Shown here piece after piece: positions 1-6,702 of a stretch of 15,624 bases of DNA. This DNA is from CAZPAV01 sp964584755 (GTDB lineage: Bacteria; Actinomycetota; Acidimicrobiia; Spongiisociales; UBA5794). The stretch's first letter is position 1; each line of letters starts with the position of its first letter. The stretch covers positions 1 to 15,624 of the forward strand of contig CAZPAV010000057.1 in assembly GCA_964584755.1 (NCBI GenBank), given 5' to 3'. Below the pieces are notes generated by a model that was not told where the DNA came from, searched no databases, and worked only from the letters and a program-made list of their open reading frames with translations. The position numbers and the translations under genes are program-made.

Positions 1-69
1 GTGGTGGTGTGGGTGGTGGTGGTGGTCGTGCTGGTGGTGGTGCTGGCGGTGGTCGTGGTGGCGGCGGTG
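1..69. repeat. Low-complexity GGT/GTG triplet run (Thr codons on the minus strand)
   Basis: Imperfect triplet repeat, read as ACC/ACG codons on the minus strand, encoding the Thr-rich linker of the edge lipoprotein. The window begins inside it. Confidence 0.8.
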
Positions 70-170
70 GCGCTCGCCGACGGCGACGTCCCCTGGGGCG
101 TCGCCGGGGCACAACCGGCCGTCAACAGGAGGACGACGGCGATGATCCCGGTTCCGGCCCGGACCTGCAT
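1..170 (-). CDS. Lipoprotein with Thr-rich linker, N-terminal part only
   Basis: The gene starts at an ATG at 170 on the minus strand and runs off the left edge, so only 56 codons are present. An AGGAGG-type ribosome site (complement of 175-183) lies about five bases before the ATG. The product begins MQVRAGTG, followed by a hydrophobic stretch and a lipobox LTAGC with Cys at residue 20. That is a signal peptidase II site, so the mature protein should be lipid-anchored on the outer face of the membrane. After the Cys comes a Pro/Ser/Ala segment and then a run of Thr broken by a few Ser, typical of a flexible linker ahead of an extracellular domain. That domain is outside the window, so the function is unknown. 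The gene is divergent from the dehydrogenase at 280. The lipobox, ribosome site and start agree well, so this is more likely real than the overlapping GTG-rich plus-strand reading. Confidence 0.8.
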   Translation of the reverse strand, partial: MQVRAGTGIIAVVLLLTAGCAPATPQGTSPSASATAATTTTASTTTSTTTTTTHTT

Positions 171-266
171 CGGCTTCCCTCCTCGTGTCCGGCGTATGGT
201 CGTCGCGCCGGTCGCGCTCCGTCAAGGGCTCGTCCGCCCGGGTTCCCCGGGGAGCGCGCCATCCCC

Positions 267-279
267 TACCCTCCGGGAC
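267..279 (+). promoter_or_regulatory. Candidate leaderless promoter of the dehydrogenase
   Basis: TACCCT at 267-272 fits the TANNNT -10 pattern and ends seven bases before the GTG at 280. There is no Shine-Dalgarno sequence between, so the transcript may begin at the start codon itself. No clear -35 box is seen. Confidence 0.45.
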
Positions 280-1050
280 GTGGATGCGGGACTCGCAGGC
301 AAGGGGGTGCTCGTCACGGGCGGGGCCGGCGGTATCGGGTCCGCCGTGGTGCGGGCCTTCGCCGCCGAGGGGGCGCGCGTGGCCGTGCACCATCACACGA
401 GCCGGGACGCGGCACGGGACCTCGCCACGGAGGTCGGCGGCGTGGCGCTCGAGGCCGACCTGCGGATCGAGGCCGATGCGGATGGGCTCGTGCCCCGGGC
501 CGTGGCGGCCCTGGGCCGGCTCGACGTCTGTGTGGCCAACGCCGGGGTCTGGCCCCGGGAGGACCGTCCCCTCTGGGAGCTGTCGCTCGCTCGGTGGGAG
601 GAGACGCTCCGCGTCAACCTCACCGCCACGTTCCTCACCGCCCGCGGCTTCCTCCGGCACGCCGCGGTCACGGGATCGGGCGCGCTCGTCCTCGTCGGAT
701 CGACCGCCGGGATCTTCGGCGAGGCGGGGCACGCCGACTACGCGGCCGCGAAGGGCGGGATCCTCACCGGTCTCCTCCTGTCGGCGAAGAACGAGGCCGC
801 CCGGATCGGCGCCGGCGTCCGGGTCAACGCCGTCGCGCCCGGCTGGACCCTCACGCCGATGATCGGCGAGCGTGGGGTGGACGACGAGAAGAGGGAGCGG
901 ATCACCGCCACGATGTCCCTCAAGAAGCTCGGGCGGCCGTCGGACGTGGCGGCGCAGGTCGTCGTCCTCGCCTCGGATCGACTGGCGGGACACCTCAGCG
1001 GCCAGGTCGTGACCGTGGCCGGGGGGATGGAGGGGCGTCTCGTTCCCTGA
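280..1050 (+). CDS. Short-chain dehydrogenase/reductase (FabG-like)
   Basis: A 256-residue NAD(P)-dependent oxidoreductase of the classical SDR family, with a Rossmann fold and usual length. The nucleotide-binding motif TGGAGGIG lies at residues 13-20 and NAG at 87-89. The catalytic Ser141, Tyr154 and Lys158 form the S-Y-x3-K set. VNAVAPGW follows, a segment typical of the 3-oxoacyl-ACP reductase branch. The substrate cannot be read from sequence, since this family covers 3-oxoacyl carriers, sugars and many alcohols. I chose the GTG at 280 because it gives the standard SDR N terminus just before the first beta strand. A TANNNT box seven bases upstream also fits a leaderless start. The frame stays open to base 1, but that upstream part overlaps the edge lipoprotein and looks non-coding. 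The gene converges on the LCP gene with 51 bases between stops. Confidence 0.9.
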   Translation: MDAGLAGKGVLVTGGAGGIGSAVVRAFAAEGARVAVHHHTSRDAARDLATEVGGVALEADLRIEADADGLVPRAVAALGRLDVCVANAGVWPREDRPLWELSLARWEETLRVNLTATFLTARGFLRHAAVTGSGALVLVGSTAGIFGEAGHADYAAAKGGILTGLLLSAKNEAARIGAGVRVNAVAPGWTLTPMIGERGVDDEKRERITATMSLKKLGRPSDVAAQVVVLASDRLAGHLSGQVVTVAGGMEGRLVP

Positions 1051-1101
1051 GGCGGCAGGCGCGGTCCGCCCCGGGAAGATCGACCCGCAGGGCCGCCGCG
1101 C

Positions 1102-2136
1102 TCACCTCCCGGGGAAGGGGTCGCCGGCGGCGAACGCGGCCAGCACCGGGGCGGCATCCTCGGTCGGGACCACGTAGGCGCGGCCGTCGTTGCCCTTCTC
1201 CCCGCGGACGGGGAGGGTCGTCCGCTCCACGTCCGCGGCGCGCAGGGTGAGCGCGGCACGGGCGAGGTCGGCCATGACGCCGAGGGAGAGTCCCTCGTCG
1301 GCACTGATCTGGTCGGCGAGGACGGGCAGGAAGCCGGGAAGATCGAAGGCGCTCCCGGGGGAGGTGACCTGGCGGAAGAGGGCGAGGAGGACGTCCTGCT
1401 GACGACGGGTCCGGGCGATGTCCCCTCCCGGGGTGGATCGCCAGGTGCCGTTCTCGTACACCTGGTAGTGGCGGGAACGCGCGTAGGCGACGGCCATCTC
1501 CCCGTCGAGCGTGTGCCGCCCGGCCTCGACGTGGAAGCCGGAGATGGGGTCCCTCCCGGGCTGGGAGAACTCGAGGGTGACGCCACCGAGGGCGTCGACG
1601 ATCCGGCCCACGCCTCCGAACCCGACCTCGACGTAGTGGTGGACGGGGATCCCGGTGACGTCCTGGACCACGCGGACGAGGAGGTCCGGGCCACCGAAGA
1701 CGTACGCCGCGTTGATGCGGTTGACGCCGTGTCCCGGGATGGTCACCTCGAGGTCGCGCGGGATGCTGAGGAGCTGGATCCGCTTCCCGGGGACGACGTG
1801 GGCGAGCATGATCACGTCGGTGCGACGGCCCCGGAGGTTCCCGTACCTCCCGACGGTCCAATCCTCGGGGACCTGGGATCGATCGTCGGTGCCGACCACG
1901 AGGAAGTTCACCGGGCCCGCGGCGGCACCGGGAGGCGCGGCGAGGGAGGCGAGCTCCGCGGCGGGGATCCGGTCGATCTTTCCCTCGGCGTACCGCAGGT
2001 AGGCGACACCGGCGAAGACGGCGACCACCGCGAGGACGAGGAGGCCGAGCACCGTCTTCTGGAGCCGGCTCCAGCCGCGGCCGCGCCGCGGCGCCGGGGT
2101 CTGCGGGATCGTGGGGAACTCCTCGGTGACGGCCAT
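1102..2136 (-). CDS. LytR-CpsA-Psr (LCP) family cell-wall protein
   Basis: A 344-residue protein with a short cytoplasmic N terminus, one membrane helix at about residues 28-47 and an extracellular LCP domain from about residue 75. Recognisable LCP segments are VNFLVVGTDDRS, RRTDVIMLAHV, LLSIPRDLEV, HGVNRINAAYVFGG, VDALGGVTLE and the Arg-rich YARSRH...ARTRRQQDVL near the end of the domain. LCP enzymes transfer lipid-linked glycopolymers (teichoic acid, arabinogalactan or capsule) to peptidoglycan, using a pyrophosphate-bearing prenyl lipid held by conserved Arg and Asp residues. The ATG at 2136 is preceded by GAGGAG four bases away. A longer frame continues upstream to 2415 but crosses the divergent selenoprotein gene and lacks LCP sequence. 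No LytR_C domain is appended. The glycopolymer attached here is unknown. Confidence 0.93.
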   Translation of the reverse strand: MAVTEEFPTIPQTPAPRRGRGWSRLQKTVLGLLVLAVVAVFAGVAYLRYAEGKIDRIPAAELASLAAPPGAAAGPVNFLVVGTDDRSQVPEDWTVGRYGNLRGRRTDVIMLAHVVPGKRIQLLSIPRDLEVTIPGHGVNRINAAYVFGGPDLLVRVVQDVTGIPVHHYVEVGFGGVGRIVDALGGVTLEFSQPGRDPISGFHVEAGRHTLDGEMAVAYARSRHYQVYENGTWRSTPGGDIARTRRQQDVLLALFRQVTSPGSAFDLPGFLPVLADQISADEGLSLGVMADLARAALTLRAADVERTTLPVRGEKGNDGRAYVVPTEDAAPVLAAFAAGDPFPGR

Positions 2137-2156
2137 CTCGCTCCTCGGACCGGAGG

Positions 2157-2162
2157 ATGGTA
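2157..2162 (-). promoter_or_regulatory. Candidate -10 box of the LCP gene
   Basis: TACCAT on the minus strand, 20 bases before the ATG at 2136. It would give a short leader that includes the GAGGAG ribosome site (complement of 2141-2146). No convincing -35 box is seen. Confidence 0.35.
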
Positions 2163-2214
2163 CGGGCGGCCGTCGGGTAGCGGGACCTTCGGCGCCGTCC
2201 TCGCGCCGTCCCGG

Positions 2215-2220
2215 TATCGT
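2215..2220 (+). promoter_or_regulatory. Candidate leaderless promoter of the selenoprotein gene
   Basis: TATCGT ends six bases before the ATG at 2227. There is no ribosome site between, so transcription could start at or next to the start codon. Confidence 0.45.
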
Positions 2221-2226
2221 GGTCGC

Positions 2227-2463
2227 ATGGAGATCTCGATCGAGTACTGCGCCGTCTGAGGGTATCGGGATCGCGCCGTGCGCGCGATGGAGGCCCTCCT
2301 CGAGGCGTTCGAGCCGGAGATCACGGCGGTCACCCTCGTCCCGAGCCGCGGGGGGGTGTTCGAGGTCGTGGCCGACGGCGACCTCGTGTTCTCGAAGAAG
2401 GCCACGGGTCGGCACGCCGAGATCGCCGAGCTCCTCGCCGCCGTGCGAGGAGCTCGACCTTGA
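2227..2463 (+). CDS. SelW/Rdx-family selenoprotein with in-frame TGA (Sec11)
   Basis: A 78-residue thioredoxin-like protein of the SelT/SelW/SelH (Rdx) family, read through a TGA at 2257-2259 as selenocysteine. The N terminus is MEISIEYCAV-U-GYRDR. Cys8 and Sec11 form the C-x-x-U redox motif followed by Gly-Tyr, just as in animal SelW (CGAUGY). Downstream, GGVFEVVADGDLVFSKK at about residues 45-61 is the second family signature, and the protein ends at the usual point. Without recoding, the only open stretch would start at the GTG at 2278 and lose the first beta strand and active site. A hairpin fitting a bacterial SECIS begins at the TGA (2258-2298). The family is thought to act in thiol redox control, with unknown partners. 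The gene is divergent from LCP and ends nine bases from the convergent amidohydrolase stop. The alternative is a CxxC homologue with a TGC-to-TGA error; the SECIS-like fold argues against this. Confidence 0.88.
2258..2298 (+). promoter_or_regulatory. Candidate bacterial SECIS element
   Basis: The upper stem pairs 2270-2276 (ATCGCGC) with 2282-2288 (GCGCGAT), seven perfect pairs. The five-base loop CGTGC has G at its second position (2278). Eighteen bases lie between the TGA and that G, within the range known for bacterial SECIS elements. A lower stem pairs 2258-2262 (GAGGG, including the GA of the TGA) with 2294-2298 (CCCTC). The element would be bound by SelB carrying Sec-tRNA. Confidence 0.75.
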
Positions 2464-2472
2464 GCGCCCCGG

Positions 2473-4032
2473 TCACTCCTCCCAGGCCGGGGCCGCCTCC
2501 TCCCTGACGACCGGTCGACCCGCCACGCACGTCTCGAGCACCTGGAGCGAGGCGAGCTCCTCGGGTGTGGCGGCGACGGGATCCCCGTCGAGGAGGACGT
2601 AGTCGGCGGGACTTCCCGGGGCGAGCGGGGGAGGTTCCCGGAGCGCCCGGGCCGCGCCTGCCGTGAAGAGATGCAGGGCCTGGTCGGCCGAGAGCGCCTC
2701 CTCGGGGGTGATGCCGTTGCGGTCACGGGCGAGCGCCATGCCCCGGAGCGGGTGGGGAGGCTCCACCGGACAGTCGGAACCGCCGGCGAGGAGGGCTCCG
2801 GCGGCGAGCAGGGACCGGAACGGGTAGGCGCGCCGGAGCCGGTCCGGTCCGAGGCGGCGCGGGAGCCAGTCGCGTTCCGATCCGAGGAACGCCGGCTGGA
2901 CGGAGGCCACGATCCCGAGCCGGGCGATCCGGAGGACGTCCTCCTCGGTGAGGAGGGAGGCGTGCTCGAGGCGGAGGTCCTCCGGTGGGGCTCCGGCGGC
3001 GACGAGCCCGGCGAAACCGTCGAGCGCCCGCCGGCAGGCGAGGTCGCCGATGGCGTGGACGGCCACCATGCCACCGAGCTCCAGGGCGACGCGGGCGAGC
3101 CCGAGGTCGGCCTCGGCGAGACGGAGCGTCCCACGCTCGTGGGGAGCGTCGGCGTAGGCGGCGCCGAGCGCCGCGGTCCGTCCGCCGAAGCTCCCGTCGG
3201 CGAAGCACTTGACGCCGAGCCACCGCACCATGGGACCGAGACGGGAGAGACGCTCGGCGGCGTCGCGCAGCGCGGCCGGAGTGGGGACGACCACGAGGAC
3301 GCCGAGGCGGAGCGGAAGCCGGGGAGCGGCTGCCTCGAGGAGGGCGAGGTCGCGCTCGGGGTCCTGGGCGCAACCGACGATGGCCCCGATCGAGGTGAGG
3401 CCCAGGCCGGCGAGCCCCCGCAGCGCCGCGCAGAAGGTGTCGGGAGAGACCGGCTCGGTGACGCGGAGGCGGGTCGCGACGAGGTCGACGGCGGTCTCCC
3501 GGAGGATGCCGGTGGGAACGCCGGAGAGGTCGCGATCGATGTGACCGCCGGGGGGATCCGGGGTGGTGGCGCCGATGCCGGCGAGGGTGAGGGCCGGGGT
3601 GTTGGCGACGGCCACGTGGCCGCAGATGCGCTCGAGGAGAACGGGACGGTCGGAGACGACGCGGTCCAGGTCGTCTCGTGTGGGGAGTCGGCGCTCGCGG
3701 AGGCGCTCCTCGTCGAGACGCCTGCCGAGGATCGTCGCGTCGCCACGGCCGGCGGCCGCGCCGACGCGCGCGAGCACGGTGGCGAGGTCCGGGGCGTCGG
3801 CGAGGCTCAGGCCCCCGAGGAGGGCCGCGTAGGACACGGGGTGGAGGTGGGCGTCGCGGAGTCCGGGCACGATGACCGCCCCGGGGAAGCGCTCCTCGAC
3901 GATGCCGGGACGACGGAGATCGGCGGCCGCCCCGACGGCGGCGATCCGGCCGCCGTGGAGGAGGAGGGCGTCGCCGGGCACGCCGGCGGCGGTGCGGACG
4001 TGGTCGGCGACGACGAGCTTGGGACGCATCAT
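2473..4032 (-). CDS. Metal-dependent amidohydrolase, YtcJ-like (Amidohydro_3)
   Basis: A 519-residue amidohydrolase-superfamily protein of the YtcJ type. The N-terminal beta-sandwich part (about residues 1-55) leads into the TIM barrel at VPGLRDAHLHP, where His62 and His64 are the metal-binding HxH pair. Further signatures are VKCFADGSFGGRTAAL, HAIGD, LEHASLL and GSDCPVEPPHPLRGMALARD, all in the order seen in YtcJ-like hydrolases. The barrel is followed by the closing beta-sandwich with SPADYVLLDGDPV. These enzymes cleave amide or related C-N bonds, and substrates are mostly unknown. There is no signal peptide, so it should be cytoplasmic. The start could be either of the two adjacent ATG codons at 4032 and 4029. 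The gene lies 22 bases after the phosphatase gene on the same strand and probably shares its transcript. Its stop is nine bases from that of the selenoprotein. Confidence 0.88.
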   Translation of the reverse strand: MMRPKLVVADHVRTAAGVPGDALLLHGGRIAAVGAAADLRRPGIVEERFPGAVIVPGLRDAHLHPVSYAALLGGLSLADAPDLATVLARVGAAAGRGDATILGRRLDEERLRERRLPTRDDLDRVVSDRPVLLERICGHVAVANTPALTLAGIGATTPDPPGGHIDRDLSGVPTGILRETAVDLVATRLRVTEPVSPDTFCAALRGLAGLGLTSIGAIVGCAQDPERDLALLEAAAPRLPLRLGVLVVVPTPAALRDAAERLSRLGPMVRWLGVKCFADGSFGGRTAALGAAYADAPHERGTLRLAEADLGLARVALELGGMVAVHAIGDLACRRALDGFAGLVAAGAPPEDLRLEHASLLTEEDVLRIARLGIVASVQPAFLGSERDWLPRRLGPDRLRRAYPFRSLLAAGALLAGGSDCPVEPPHPLRGMALARDRNGITPEEALSADQALHLFTAGAARALREPPPLAPGSPADYVLLDGDPVAATPEELASLQVLETCVAGRPVVREEAAPAWEE

Positions 4033-4054
4033 CTCGTTCCCGTCGCCACGCCGG

Positions 4055-4840
4055 TCAGCGGAGATGCTCGGGGAGGGAGCCGGCGACGAGTCGCCGCAGG
4101 GGCTCGTGGAGAGTGCCGTTCGTGGCGAGGACCGTGCGAGTCTCGGGAACGGAGTCCTCTCCGTCGACGCCGGTCACCCTCCCGCCGGCCTCTCGGACGA
4201 GGAGGATGCCTGCCGCCTGGTCCCAGGGTGCCAGGGCGAGCTCCCAGTACCCGTCGAAACGACCGGCGGCCACCCAGGCGAGATCGAGCGCGGCCGATCC
4301 GAAGCGGCGGAGGCCGTTGACGTGCTCGAGGACGGCCCCCAGGGTGCGCGCGTAGGCGGCGGCGTGACTGCCATGGTCGTAGGGGAAACCGGTGACGACG
4401 ACGGCACGTTCGAGGGTCGTGGTGGCCGCGACCGCCAGCGGCGTGCCGTTCCGGTGGGCGCCTCGGCCGCGCACCGCGGTGAAGAGCTCGTCGCGCAGCG
4501 GATCGAGAACGACACCGACCAGGGGCTCGTCGCTCTCGTAGAGACCCACCGAGACCGAGACGTGCGGGATGGAGTGGACGAAGTTCACGGTCCCGTCGAG
4601 GGGATCCACGATCCAGCGACGGGGGGTGGCGCCGTGACCGCCACCCTCCTCGGAGAGGATGGCGTCGGCGGGCCGTTCCCGACGGAGGACGTCGAGGACG
4701 GCACGCTCGGAGCGTCGATCGACGTCGGTCACCGGATCGAAGCGGCCCTTGAAGCGGGTGGCGGTGTCGTGCCCGAACGCCCGACGGACCACGTCGCCAC
4801 CCGCCCGGGCGGCGGCGACGGCGACGGCGAGATCGTCCAT
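4055..4840 (-). CDS. Inositol monophosphatase family phosphatase
   Basis: A 261-residue Mg-dependent phosphatase of the IMPase/FIG family, at normal length. Motifs in order are DPVTDVD at residues 35-41, SEEGGG at 63-68 (metal-binding Glu), WIVDPLDGTVNF at 76-87 with Asp79 and Asp82 as metal ligands, and late in the chain WELALAPWDQAAGILLVREAGG with the third Asp. Likely substrates are inositol-1-phosphate, histidinol phosphate or another small phosphomonoester. Inositol is needed for actinobacterial phosphatidylinositol lipids and mycothiol, but sequence alone does not decide. The ATG at 4840 gives the normal family start. Longer readings to 4993 run into the divergent Lnt gene. There is no ribosome site; TACCCT sits eight bases upstream, which suggests a leaderless transcript. 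The amidohydrolase follows 22 bases downstream in a likely two-gene operon. Confidence 0.92.
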   Translation of the reverse strand: MDDLAVAVAAARAGGDVVRRAFGHDTATRFKGRFDPVTDVDRRSERAVLDVLRRERPADAILSEEGGGHGATPRRWIVDPLDGTVNFVHSIPHVSVSVGLYESDEPLVGVVLDPLRDELFTAVRGRGAHRNGTPLAVAATTTLERAVVVTGFPYDHGSHAAAYARTLGAVLEHVNGLRRFGSAALDLAWVAAGRFDGYWELALAPWDQAAGILLVREAGGRVTGVDGEDSVPETRTVLATNGTLHEPLRRLVAGSLPEHLR

Positions 4841-4848
4841 GGCCGACG

Positions 4849-4854
4849 AGGGTA
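4849..4854 (-). promoter_or_regulatory. Candidate leaderless promoter of the phosphatase operon
   Basis: TACCCT on the minus strand, eight bases before the ATG at 4840, with no ribosome site between. Confidence 0.45.
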
Positions 4855-4858
4855 GCGG

Positions 4859-4935
4859 GCTCCCGAGGCCCGACCGCGGGGCCGGCGACGGCCCCTCCGC
4901 GGGGTGCTTCCCCGCCGGCTCGGGGCCTTGGGAGC
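4859..4935. repeat. 13-base inverted repeat in the divergent promoter region
   Basis: Left arm 4859-4871 (GCTCCCGAGGCCC) and right arm 4923-4935 (GGGCCTTGGGAGC) pair at 12 of 13 positions, with one G-T. Read in the direction of each gene, both promoters carry the same box, GGGCCTYGGGAGC. It lies four bases before the -10 of the phosphatase gene and nine before that of lnt. It may be a shared regulator site. In DNA this GC-rich, chance cannot be ruled out. Confidence 0.4.
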
Positions 4936-4944
4936 GGGGCGGGG

Positions 4945-4950
4945 TAACCT
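4945..4950 (+). promoter_or_regulatory. Candidate leaderless promoter of lnt
   Basis: TAACCT, nine bases before the ATG at 4960. The spacer is CCCGGCCCG, which has no Shine-Dalgarno character. Confidence 0.45.
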
Positions 4951-4959
4951 CCCGGCCCG

Positions 4960-6447
4960 ATGATCGTCTCCCTCGCCGTCGTGGCGAGTGCACTTCTCAT
5001 GTGGGCCGCGTTCCCTCCGCTCGGGTGGGGGCCGCTGGCCTTCGTCGCCCCGGTGCCGTTCTTCTGGGCGATCCGGCGCGTGGAGCGGGCAGGGGAGGCG
5101 GTGGCGCTGGGATTCCTCTGGGGGGCGACGTTCTTCGGGGTGCTCCTGTGGTGGATCTTCGTCCTCGGTGCCGTGGCGTGGATCCCACTGACGATCTTCC
5201 TCGCCTCGTGGTTCGCCGCCTACGCGTTCGCCGTGTGGGCGTTCCGTCTCTGGCCGGCGTGGCGGTGGTGGCTCGTCGCCACCGCCGGGTGGGGTCTCAT
5301 GGAGTTCCTCCGGGCCCGGTTCCCCTTCGGAGGATTCCCGTGGGGGAGCGTCGGATACGCCGCGGCGGGGAACGGACCCGCGTTGGGATCGGTCCAGTGG
5401 GTGGGACCGGCAGGTTGGTCGCTGGTCACCATCGCCTTCGCCTCGGGAGTGGCCCTCCTCCTCGAGGATCGAGAGAACTGGCGCTTCCCCGTCGACTCGG
5501 CCGTCACGGTGCTCCTCCTCGTCCTCGCCGGCAGCCTCTTCCCCCCGCGGACCGGCGGTCCGGCCCTGCGGGTGGCGATCGTCCAGGGGAGCTCGCCGTG
5601 TCCACAGGTGCACTGCCAGAACGAGAGTCGGCGCATCTACGAGTCGCATCTCCGCCTCACCCGATCGATCCCCGCCGGTGGCGCGGACTTGGTCATCTGG
5701 GGCGAGAACGCCACCGGACCTCCCTACGAGCCGGAGGGGAACGACACGGTCCGGAGCGACATCATCGAGGAGGCGGGGCGGATCGGGGCCTACCTCCTCG
5801 TGTCGGGGACCCGGAACGTGGGTGACGACCGGTTCCTCAACGTCAACGTCCTCTTCTCCCCCGAGGGGGTGAAGCTCGGCGAGTACGCCAAGCGGCATCC
5901 GGTGCCGTTCGGCGAGTACGTCCCGCTCCGAGGCCTGCTCGGGTTCATCCCACAGCTCGACCAGGTGCCGCGCGACATGGTGCGCGGCGCCGCTCCGGTC
6001 GTGTTCCCCCTGGCCGAGGGTCGCCTCGGGTCGGTGATCTCCTTCGAGGGCGCGTTCGCCCGCAGCATGCGGGCCGCGGCGGTCGGCGGTGCCCAGGCCG
6101 TCGTCGTGGCCACGAACGAGGGCTCCTTCGGCGAGGGCCCGGCCTCGGATCAGCTCATCGGCCTGGTCCGAGTCAACGCCGCCGCGGTAGGGCAGGACGT
6201 CGCCGTGGCGGCCATCACCGGTCGGTCGACGTTCGTCACCGCCGACGGCACCGTGGGGGAGCGGACGGGGTTGTTCGAGGAGGCCATCCTCTACGGGATC
6301 CTGCGCATGCGGGCGTCGGGGCCCACCTTCTACACGCGTTTCGGCGACTGGACCCTCCTGCTCGCACTCGTCCTCATGGCGGCCGCGGTCCTCTGGCCGG
6401 GCGAGGGAGGGTTGGAGCGGTTCCTGACGCGCCGCGGTCGTCCGTGA
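4960..6447 (+). CDS. lnt: Apolipoprotein N-acyltransferase homologue with Ser at the catalytic Cys position
   Basis: A 495-residue membrane protein with Lnt architecture: several N-terminal helices (about residues 1-190), an extracellular nitrilase-like domain (about 205-460) and a last helix near the C terminus. Family signatures include WGLMEFLRARFPFGGFPWGS, VAIVQG and YAKRHPVPFGEYVP. Lnt adds a third acyl chain to the N-terminal Cys of lipoproteins using a Glu-Lys-Cys triad. Here Glu249 (WGEN) and Lys311 (YAKRH) are present, but the position of the Cys is Ser361 (VISFEGAF; the family usually has I-C-Y/F-E). The RAxE segment after it also differs (VRVNAAAVG). An extra CPQVHC pair lies at the start of the hydrolase domain. 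It may be inactive, use Ser, or have another role. Nearby lipoprotein genes fit an envelope function. The ATG at 4960 has no ribosome site but follows a TANNNT box. Confidence 0.85.
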   Translation: MIVSLAVVASALLMWAAFPPLGWGPLAFVAPVPFFWAIRRVERAGEAVALGFLWGATFFGVLLWWIFVLGAVAWIPLTIFLASWFAAYAFAVWAFRLWPAWRWWLVATAGWGLMEFLRARFPFGGFPWGSVGYAAAGNGPALGSVQWVGPAGWSLVTIAFASGVALLLEDRENWRFPVDSAVTVLLLVLAGSLFPPRTGGPALRVAIVQGSSPCPQVHCQNESRRIYESHLRLTRSIPAGGADLVIWGENATGPPYEPEGNDTVRSDIIEEAGRIGAYLLVSGTRNVGDDRFLNVNVLFSPEGVKLGEYAKRHPVPFGEYVPLRGLLGFIPQLDQVPRDMVRGAAPVVFPLAEGRLGSVISFEGAFARSMRAAAVGGAQAVVVATNEGSFGEGPASDQLIGLVRVNAAAVGQDVAVAAITGRSTFVTADGTVGERTGLFEEAILYGILRMRASGPTFYTRFGDWTLLLALVLMAAAVLWPGEGGLERFLTRRGRP

Positions 6448-6624
6448 GGGCCAGGTCCGCGGGGCCGGCGACGGTCGATCGGGATCGAGAGCGCCGAACC
6501 CGGGCGACTTGGTACCATCCGCGACGCGCCCGCACCGCGAGACGACGGTCGCGGTCCGTCGACCACGGGGTCGACCGGCCCACCGTCCGTGGCGGGCGCC
6601 ACTCCACGCCTCTCCGGGGGATGC

Positions 6625-6642
6625 CCGGTACCGCCGTACCGG
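6625..6642. repeat. Perfect 7-base inverted repeat
   Basis: CCGGTAC and GTACCGG separated by CGCC. It lies about 30 bases before the candidate -35 box at 6674. It may be an operator; without a T tract it is not a good terminator for lnt. Confidence 0.4.
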
Positions 6643-6667
6643 TTCGACCACGGGGCGGGAACATTCT

Positions 6668-6702
6668 CCCTATTTGCAACGTTCACATAGGGGAAATAAG
6701 CT
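6668..6702 (+). promoter_or_regulatory. Candidate promoter of the small Cys/His protein gene
   Basis: TTGCAA at 6674-6679 and TAAGCT at 6697-6702 are 17 bases apart, a standard -35/-10 layout. An inverted repeat CCCTAT (6668-6673) / ATAGGG (6687-6692) surrounds the -35 box and the spacer and could be an operator. The expected start near 6709 would leave a leader of about 74 bases. Confidence 0.5.

Noticed and set aside
1..279. N-terminal extension of the dehydrogenase to base 1
   Set aside because: The first part is a Val/Ala low-complexity reading of the Thr codons of the opposite-strand lipoprotein, and the SDR fold begins only after 280.
1051..1101. Bidirectional terminator between the dehydrogenase and LCP genes
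   Set aside because: Only weak, interrupted GC pairing is visible and there is no T tract on either strand.
2257..2259. TGA as a true stop, pseudogene or frameshift in the SelW-like gene
   Set aside because: The frame is intact on both sides, the TGA falls exactly at the Sec position of the C-x-x-U motif, and a SECIS-like hairpin follows at the right distance.
2671..4320. Long plus-strand open frame opposite the amidohydrolase
   Set aside because: Acidic, Gly/Glu-rich shadow typical of GC-rich antisense frames; the minus strand has clear family motifs.
4729..6651. Long minus-strand open frame opposite lnt
   Set aside because: Arg/Pro/Gly/Glu-rich shadow with no domain; lnt on the plus strand has clear homology.
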